A stretch of DNA of 32,284 nucleotides from the NCBI GenBank assembly GCA_946479405.1, contig CAMLGD010000009.1, positions 1 through 32,284 of the forward strand, given 5' to 3'. Under the pieces are notes generated by a model. That model was not told the DNA's origin. It worked only from the letters and a program-made list of their open reading frames with translations, and did not search any database. A program made the position numbers and the translations under genes. This DNA is from an uncultured Vogesella sp. (GTDB lineage Bacteria; Pseudomonadota; Gammaproteobacteria; Burkholderiales; Chromobacteriaceae). Shown piece by piece: positions 28,290-32,284 of this stretch (positions are counted from its first letter, which is position 1; every line of letters starts with the position of its first letter).

Positions 28290-30059
28290 ATGACGACGCA
28301 CAATCCAATAGACACTGCGCGGGAAACGCTGAAGCAGCTCACGCAGCGCAAACTTCTTCCCACCCCCGACAATTTCGAGCGCCTGTACTGTGAAATTGCC
28401 GGCGTAGAGCCAGAATCGCAAAAAAACAAACTGGCCGAACTGCTGTTTCATGCCTTTGAAAAGCTGCCGGTCGCCGACAGCAGCTACAAAATTTCCCTGG
28501 CCAAACTGCGCAAGGCCATCCAGGAAGAAAAATGGGAGCTGGTACCACAGCTGACCATGGATCTGTCGGTACAGCACCAGCGTAGCCGCGAGCTGAGCCA
28601 GCACTGGGGCAAGCTGATTCTGGAGTTGATGCAGGCATGGGACATCCGCACCCCGGAAATGGGACAGCGCTACAAGCAATCGGCACTGGAGCGCGTGATT
28701 GCCACCTTCGGCAACAATCCGCAGGAGCTCAACGACAAGCTCAGCAATCTGGTGAAAAGCTGGATGCAGCCAGAAAGCCCGGCCGGCATCGACACCGTCT
28801 CCCCTGATGACACCCCGGCAGCAACGGCCGAGCCCGACAACGTCCCTGCCGCTGGCAGCATGGTTTGGCGCGACGTACTGGAGTATGCCGTGCGCTACGG
28901 CATTGCCCCGCGCCTGGTGCACTACCCCGATCTGATGGCGCAGTTCGAAGAAGTGCAGCAGAGCCTGCAGCACTGCAGCAGCGGCGACGAACTGGCAGTG
29001 TTCTTCCCCAAGCTGCGCACATTCCTGATCCGGTTGGAGTTGTTGTCGCAGGAAGACGAGCGCCTGGTATCCGGCCTCTCCAACCTGATGCGCCTGATGC
29101 TACAGAACGTGGCCGAACTCAACCGCGGCGACAACTACCTGATCGGGCAAATCAGCAATCTGCAACAGATTCTGGCCCAGCCGAATATCTCGATCCAGCA
29201 CATCTACCACCTGGAATCCACGCTAAAAGAGGTGATTCACAAGCAGGGGGTGCTGCGCAGCTCGCTGGACGAAGCTACCGATTCGCTGCGCACCTTGCTG
29301 GATACCTTCCTCGACAAGCTGTCGTTGATGAGCAGCGGCACCGGGCAATTCCAGCAAAAGCTGCGCGAGCATAGCGAGCGCATCCGCGCCAGCAGTGACA
29401 GCAGCTCACTCAACGATATTCTGCAATCGCTGCTGGAAGACACCGCCAGCATGCAGAACAACCTGCAGCACTCGCAGCTGGAGCTGCTGGATGCGCAGCA
29501 CGATGTCGAAAACGCCCAATCGCGCATCCGCGAGCTGGAGCAGGCACTGGAAGCGGCCAGCGCCAAGATCAAGGAAGACCAACTGACCGGCGCCTACAAC
29601 CGCCGCGGACTGGAAGAGCATTTCACCCGAGAGATCAGCCGTGCCGAACGTAGCGGCCAACCTTTGTCGGTGGCCCTGCTGGATGTGGACAACTTCAAGC
29701 AGCTGAACGACAGCTACGGCCATCTGACCGGCGATAATGTACTGAAGTACCTGGTAGACATGATGCGCCACTGCGTGCGCGCGTCCGATATCGTTGGCCG
29801 CTTCGGTGGCGAGGAATTCATCATCCTGCTGCCGGACACCCCGGCAGAAGAAGCCGTTGCCCTGATGCAGCGTCTGCAGCGCGAGCTGACCAAAAACTTC
29901 TTCCTGGCCAATCAGGAAAAACTGGTGGTGACCTTCAGTGCCGGCGTGGCGCAGTGGCACCGTGGCGAGCAGGATGTGAATATTATCGAGCGCGCCGACC
30001 GCGTGATGTATCAAGCCAAGCTGGCCGGCAAGAACCGGACACTGTCGGCGGAAAACTGA
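28290..30059 (+). CDS. Diguanylate cyclase (GGDEF) with long N-terminal region
   Basis: A 589-residue soluble protein (from ATG 28290) that should make c-di-GMP from GTP. The GGDEF domain lies at the C-terminus (about residues 430-585): LTGAYNRRGLEEHF, LDVDNFKQLNDSYGH, RASD as the inhibitory I-site, and active-site GGEEF five residues later. The N-terminal 400 residues have no transmembrane helix; they begin with TARETLKQLTQRKLLPTPDNFERLYCEIAG, are mostly helical, and end in a coiled coil (about 375-425). I do not recognise that region as a named sensor domain. Upstream in-frame starts at 28221 and 28257 exist and lack clear ribosome sites. It follows ftsB and ends at an intrinsic terminator. 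Confidence 0.9.
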   Translation: MTTHNPIDTARETLKQLTQRKLLPTPDNFERLYCEIAGVEPESQKNKLAELLFHAFEKLPVADSSYKISLAKLRKAIQEEKWELVPQLTMDLSVQHQRSRELSQHWGKLILELMQAWDIRTPEMGQRYKQSALERVIATFGNNPQELNDKLSNLVKSWMQPESPAGIDTVSPDDTPAATAEPDNVPAAGSMVWRDVLEYAVRYGIAPRLVHYPDLMAQFEEVQQSLQHCSSGDELAVFFPKLRTFLIRLELLSQEDERLVSGLSNLMRLMLQNVAELNRGDNYLIGQISNLQQILAQPNISIQHIYHLESTLKEVIHKQGVLRSSLDEATDSLRTLLDTFLDKLSLMSSGTGQFQQKLREHSERIRASSDSSSLNDILQSLLEDTASMQNNLQHSQLELLDAQHDVENAQSRIRELEQALEAASAKIKEDQLTGAYNRRGLEEHFTREISRAERSGQPLSVALLDVDNFKQLNDSYGHLTGDNVLKYLVDMMRHCVRASDIVGRFGGEEFIILLPDTPAEEAVALMQRLQRELTKNFFLANQEKLVVTFSAGVAQWHRGEQDVNIIERADRVMYQAKLAGKNRTLSAEN

Positions 30060-30075
30060 CTCAGAGCGACAAAAC

Positions 30076-30101
30076 AAAAACGGGGCGATGCCCCGTTTTT
30101 T
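30076..30101. terminator. Bidirectional intrinsic terminator after the GGDEF gene
   Basis: AAAAACGGGGC, GAT loop, GCCCCGTTTTTT: a perfect stem with A- and T-runs at the two ends, between the convergent GGDEF gene and rnfH. It can stop transcription from both sides. Confidence 0.93.
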
Positions 30102-30129
30102 CATGTGCGTGCTCTTGCGGGCAGCACCT

Positions 30130-30435
30130 CTACTCCCCGCCCTTCTTCATGGCTTTGCCGGCTTCGGCGCGCTGGCGCCGTACCGCCTTCGGATCCGCCT
30201 GCAGCGGGCGGTAAATTTCTACCCGGTCGTGCGCGCGCAGCAAGGTGTCCGGCTTTACCGCCTTGCTGAAAATCCCCAGCTTTAGATCCGCCAACTCGAT
30301 CTCCGGAAACTCTGCGGCCAACCCGGATAGCACGACCGCCTGCTGCGCCGTGGTACCCGGCGGCACCGTCAGCGTCATAATCTTCTGCCGCTGTGGCAAG
30401 GCAAACGCCACCTCGATGACAAACGGCTCAGTCAT
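30130..30435 (-). CDS. rnfH: RnfH-family ubiquitin-like protein
   Basis: A 101-residue beta-grasp protein of the RnfH (UPF0125) family, whose role is not settled. Visible are EVAFALPQRQKIMTLTVPPG, FPEIELADLKLGIFSKAVK and LRAHDRVEIYRPLQADPKA, the last being the family signature, followed by a basic tail. ATG at 30435 overlaps the ratA stop by 8 bases; a GTG one codon upstream is also possible. The ratA-rnfH pair is conserved beside smpB in many Proteobacteria. One reverse-oriented GTTGGCCGCA copy lies in it. Confidence 0.92.
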   Translation of the reverse strand: MTEPFVIEVAFALPQRQKIMTLTVPPGTTAQQAVVLSGLAAEFPEIELADLKLGIFSKAVKPDTLLRAHDRVEIYRPLQADPKAVRRQRAEAGKAMKKGGE

Positions 30436-30865
30436 CACCGTAGACCTTGTCGGCTTCGCGGATAAAAGCGTCTACCAGCGTGCCGGAAATATGGCCGAAC
30501 ACCGGGCCGATGATGGTTTCCAGAATCTTGCTGGAGAACTGGTAGCTGAGGCGAAACTCCACCTTGCAGCCAAAGTCGCCCAGCGGCTGGAAATGCCAGC
30601 GCCCTTCCAGATGCTGGAACGGCCCATCCACCAGCTCCATGAGGATAGTGCCATACGGTTCGTTACGGTTGCGGGTGGTGAAATGCTGCTTCACCTTCAG
30701 GTAATCGATGTGCAGGCTGGCCACCAGCTGATCACCATCACGCTCATGCTCCTCGGCCTTGGCGCACCACGGCAGAAAACGCGGATAGTGGGTTACATCA
30801 TCCACCAGCCGGAACATCTGCTCCGGGGTGTGCGCCACCAGGACGCTTTTCTCGATGACATGCAT
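30428..30865 (-). CDS. ratA: RatA-family START-domain protein (coenzyme Q-binding/ribosome association toxin-like)
   Basis: A 145-residue START/SRPBCC protein (COQ10-like), begins MHVIEKSVLVAHTPEQMFRL and contains FLPWCAKAEEHERDGDQLVA, HFTTRNRNEPYG and LETIIGPVFGHISGTLVDAF. In E. coli the homologue has been reported to block 70S association, while eukaryotic relatives bind ubiquinone; which applies here is not clear. The open frame extends to 30922 but those extra codons are not family-like, so ATG at 30865 is preferred, though no clear ribosome site precedes it. Divergent from smpB; overlaps rnfH. Confidence 0.9.
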   Translation of the reverse strand: MHVIEKSVLVAHTPEQMFRLVDDVTHYPRFLPWCAKAEEHERDGDQLVASLHIDYLKVKQHFTTRNRNEPYGTILMELVDGPFQHLEGRWHFQPLGDFGCKVEFRLSYQFSSKILETIIGPVFGHISGTLVDAFIREADKVYGDD

Positions 30866-30955
30866 GCTGAAACAGGGCGTAGGAAAGCCCGAAGGGTACA
30901 CAATCGGCCGCCCTGGCGGCAAGCCGTCAGATCAAGCCCATGAATTTTCAGCGCT

Positions 30956-30983
30956 TTGGCGAATGCGCCCGTTCTGCTAGAAT
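30956..30983 (+). promoter_or_regulatory. Candidate smpB promoter
   Basis: TTGGCG (30956-30961) and TAGAAT (30978-30983) are spaced 16 bp, about 33 bases before the smpB ATG. Reasonable sigma-70 match in the 151-bp region between divergent ratA and smpB. Confidence 0.45.
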
Positions 30984-31016
30984 GCGCGATTCCCTGCAAT
31001 ACCCGCCTTGGACCCC

Positions 31017-31463
31017 ATGAGCATTGTCGACAACCGCAAAGCCTTTCACGACTACTTCATCGAGGAGCAGCTCGAAGCCGGCCTGGTGCTGGAAGGCTGG
31101 GAAGTCAAGGCCATCCGCGCTGGTCGCGTGCAACTGAAAGAAAGCTACGTCATCTACCGCGATGGCGCGTTTTATCTGTTCGGTTGCCACATCACCCCCC
31201 TGCAATCTGCCTCCACCCACGTCAAGCCTGACCCCACCCGCACGCGCAAGCTGCTGCTGAACCAGCACGAAATCAGCCGCCTGATCGGCAAGGTGGAACG
31301 CGCCGGCTACACCATGGTGGCGCTCAACCTGCACTACAGCAAAGGTAATATCAAGGCTGATATTGGCCTGGCCAAGGGCAAGAAGCAGCACGACAAGCGC
31401 GCAAGCGAAAAAGACCGTGAGTGGCAGCGCGAGAAGCAGCGCCTGATGCGCGACAAGGGCTGA
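31017..31463 (+). CDS. smpB: SsrA-binding protein SmpB
   Basis: A 148-residue tmRNA-binding protein needed for trans-translation rescue of stalled ribosomes. Seen are [49 protein letters not shown] and the basic C-terminal tail [22 protein letters not shown] 31017 is used; an in-frame TTG nine bases upstream is unlikely. It is followed 2 bp later by a small membrane protein gene. The ssrA gene itself is not in the window. Confidence 0.97.
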   Translation: MSIVDNRKAFHDYFIEEQLEAGLVLEGWEVKAIRAGRVQLKESYVIYRDGAFYLFGCHITPLQSASTHVKPDPTRTRKLLLNQHEISRLIGKVERAGYTMVALNLHYSKGNIKADIGLAKGKKQHDKRASEKDREWQREKQRLMRDKG

Positions 31464-31465
31464 AC

Positions 31466-31819
31466 ATGAAACCCAGCGTCGTCCACCCCATCCTGCTGAT
31501 CATCCTCGGCGCCCTGTGGCTGCTGAAAAGCACCGCCATGCTGCCTGAGACCAGCACCCTGCTCGCCCTGCTGCTGGCCGCGGCCGGCATCGTCCTGGCG
31601 CTGCTCGATGGCGTGACCAAATCCACCGTGGTCAGCAGCCCTCTGCTGATCTATGCCGGTGCCGCCATCTATCTGTATGACCACTACTTCGTGCGCTTCA
31701 GCCATGTCGCCGCAGTCGGCATGATGCTGCTGGGCATACTGCTGTTGCTGGCGCGCAGCGACCGCATACCCGAGCGACGCCAGCCGCGCCGCCGTAACGA
31801 CACACCGTATTCAAAATGA
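31466..31819 (+). CDS. Small integral membrane protein of unknown function
   Basis: A 117-residue hydrophobic protein from ATG 31466, 2 bp after smpB. Predicted membrane helices by hydrophobicity are about 8-24 ([14 protein letters not shown]), 28-46 ([18 protein letters not shown]), 54-70 ([13 protein letters not shown]) and 78-94 ([15 protein letters not shown]), followed by an Arg-rich cytoplasmic tail ([11 protein letters not shown]). I do not recognise the family. Close spacing suggests co-transcription with smpB; the gap to guaA is 41 bp. An open frame reaching to 31421 overlaps smpB and is not credible. Confidence 0.8.
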   Translation: MKPSVVHPILLIILGALWLLKSTAMLPETSTLLALLLAAAGIVLALLDGVTKSTVVSSPLLIYAGAAIYLYDHYFVRFSHVAAVGMMLLGILLLLARSDRIPERRQPRRRNDTPYSK

Positions 31820-31860
31820 CACCGGCCAACCCCAGCCGGTTAATTCACGCAAGGACTGCC

Positions 31861-32284
31861 ATGGACAAAATCCTCATCCTCGACTTCGGCTCCCAGGTCA
31901 GCCAGCTGATCGCCCGCCGCGTGCGCGAAGCCCACGTCTACTGCGAGCTGCACCCGTTCGACATGCCCATCGACGAGATCCGTGCGTTCAATCCCAAGGC
32001 CATCATTCTGTCCGGCGGTCCCAACTCGGTATACGAATCCGACTACCAGGCCGATACCCAGGTATTCCAGCTCGGCCTGCCGGTGCTGGGCATCTGCTAC
32101 GGCATGCAGTTCATGGCACAGACCCTGGGCGGCAAAGTGGAAGCCGGTGACAAGCGTGAATTCGGCTACGCCGAAATCCAGGCACGCCACCACTCCAAGA
32201 TCCTGGAAGGCCTGCAGGACCGCGTGGACGACGCCGGCAACGGCTTCCTCGACGTATGGATGAGCCACGGCGACAAGGTTACCG
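31861..32284 (+). CDS. guaA: GMP synthase (glutamine-hydrolysing), N-terminal part, cut by window edge
   Basis: First 141 codons of GMP synthase, which aminates XMP to GMP. The class I glutaminase domain begins [21 protein letters not shown], with [15 protein letters not shown] and the nucleophile cysteine in [18 protein letters not shown], then GYAEI and VWMSHGDKV. The ATP-pyrophosphatase domain lies beyond base 32284. The CAAGGACTGCC stretch before ATG supplies a ribosome site. Confidence 0.97.
   Translation, partial: MDKILILDFGSQVSQLIARRVREAHVYCELHPFDMPIDEIRAFNPKAIILSGGPNSVYESDYQADTQVFQLGLPVLGICYGMQFMAQTLGGKVEAGDKREFGYAEIQARHHSKILEGLQDRVDDAGNGFLDVWMSHGDKVT

Overview
The window is a GC-rich bacterial chromosome segment with densely packed genes and no visible insertion sequence, prophage, rRNA, tRNA or CRISPR array. 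Gene content and order (pyrG-kdsA-eno-ftsB, ratA/rnfH beside smpB, gcvTHP behind a glycine riboswitch, cheD-containing chemotaxis operon) fit a Betaproteobacterium, most likely Neisseriales/Chromobacteriaceae (Vogesella, Chromobacterium or Aquitalea type). The taxonomy is inference from family knowledge, not from a search.

Layout. 1-3300 (minus): glycine cleavage genes gcvT, gcvH and a 5' part of gcvP, read from a tandem glycine riboswitch, with an intrinsic terminator and a large inverted repeat between gcvH and gcvP. 3438-4729: gluQ (minus) and fdxA (plus), divergent. 4739-14735 (minus): a nine-gene signalling operon in the order FlrB/FleS-like histidine kinase, STAS protein, cheY, cheA, cheW, tandem-PAS MCP, cheR, cheB, cheD. 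14935-21214 (plus): a second, divergent chemotaxis cluster with two tandem cheV genes, cheY, cheZ, a second cheA and an EAL-HDOD protein. 21230-23092 (plus): tsaB (interrupted by an in-frame TAA), rimI and a family 4 uracil-DNA glycosylase. 23171-23594 (minus): rpmB-rpmG. 23950-30059 (plus): pyrG, kdsA, eno, ftsB and a GGDEF diguanylate cyclase. 30130-30865 (minus): ratA-rnfH. 31017-32284 (plus): smpB, a small membrane protein and the start of guaA.

How it works together. About 16.5 kb is devoted to chemotaxis and motility signalling, with two CheA kinases of different architecture (one with a P2-like domain and a triple GFGLF linker motif, one with only an Ala/Pro linker), two CheY, one CheW and two CheV adaptors, the CheR/CheB/CheD adaptation enzymes and the CheZ phosphatase. 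It looks like an E. coli-like adaptation module set back-to-back with a CheY-CheZ-CheA module of the Pseudomonas/Vibrio flagellar type. c-di-GMP proteins (EAL-HDOD, GGDEF) lie next to both this cluster and the housekeeping block.

The most unusual signal is a 10-mer, GTTGGCCGCA, present in 19 exact copies on both strands, about one per 1.7 kb, in several reading frames and in intergenic hairpins. It behaves like a DNA-uptake-type or genome-architecture word and is not one I can match to a described system.
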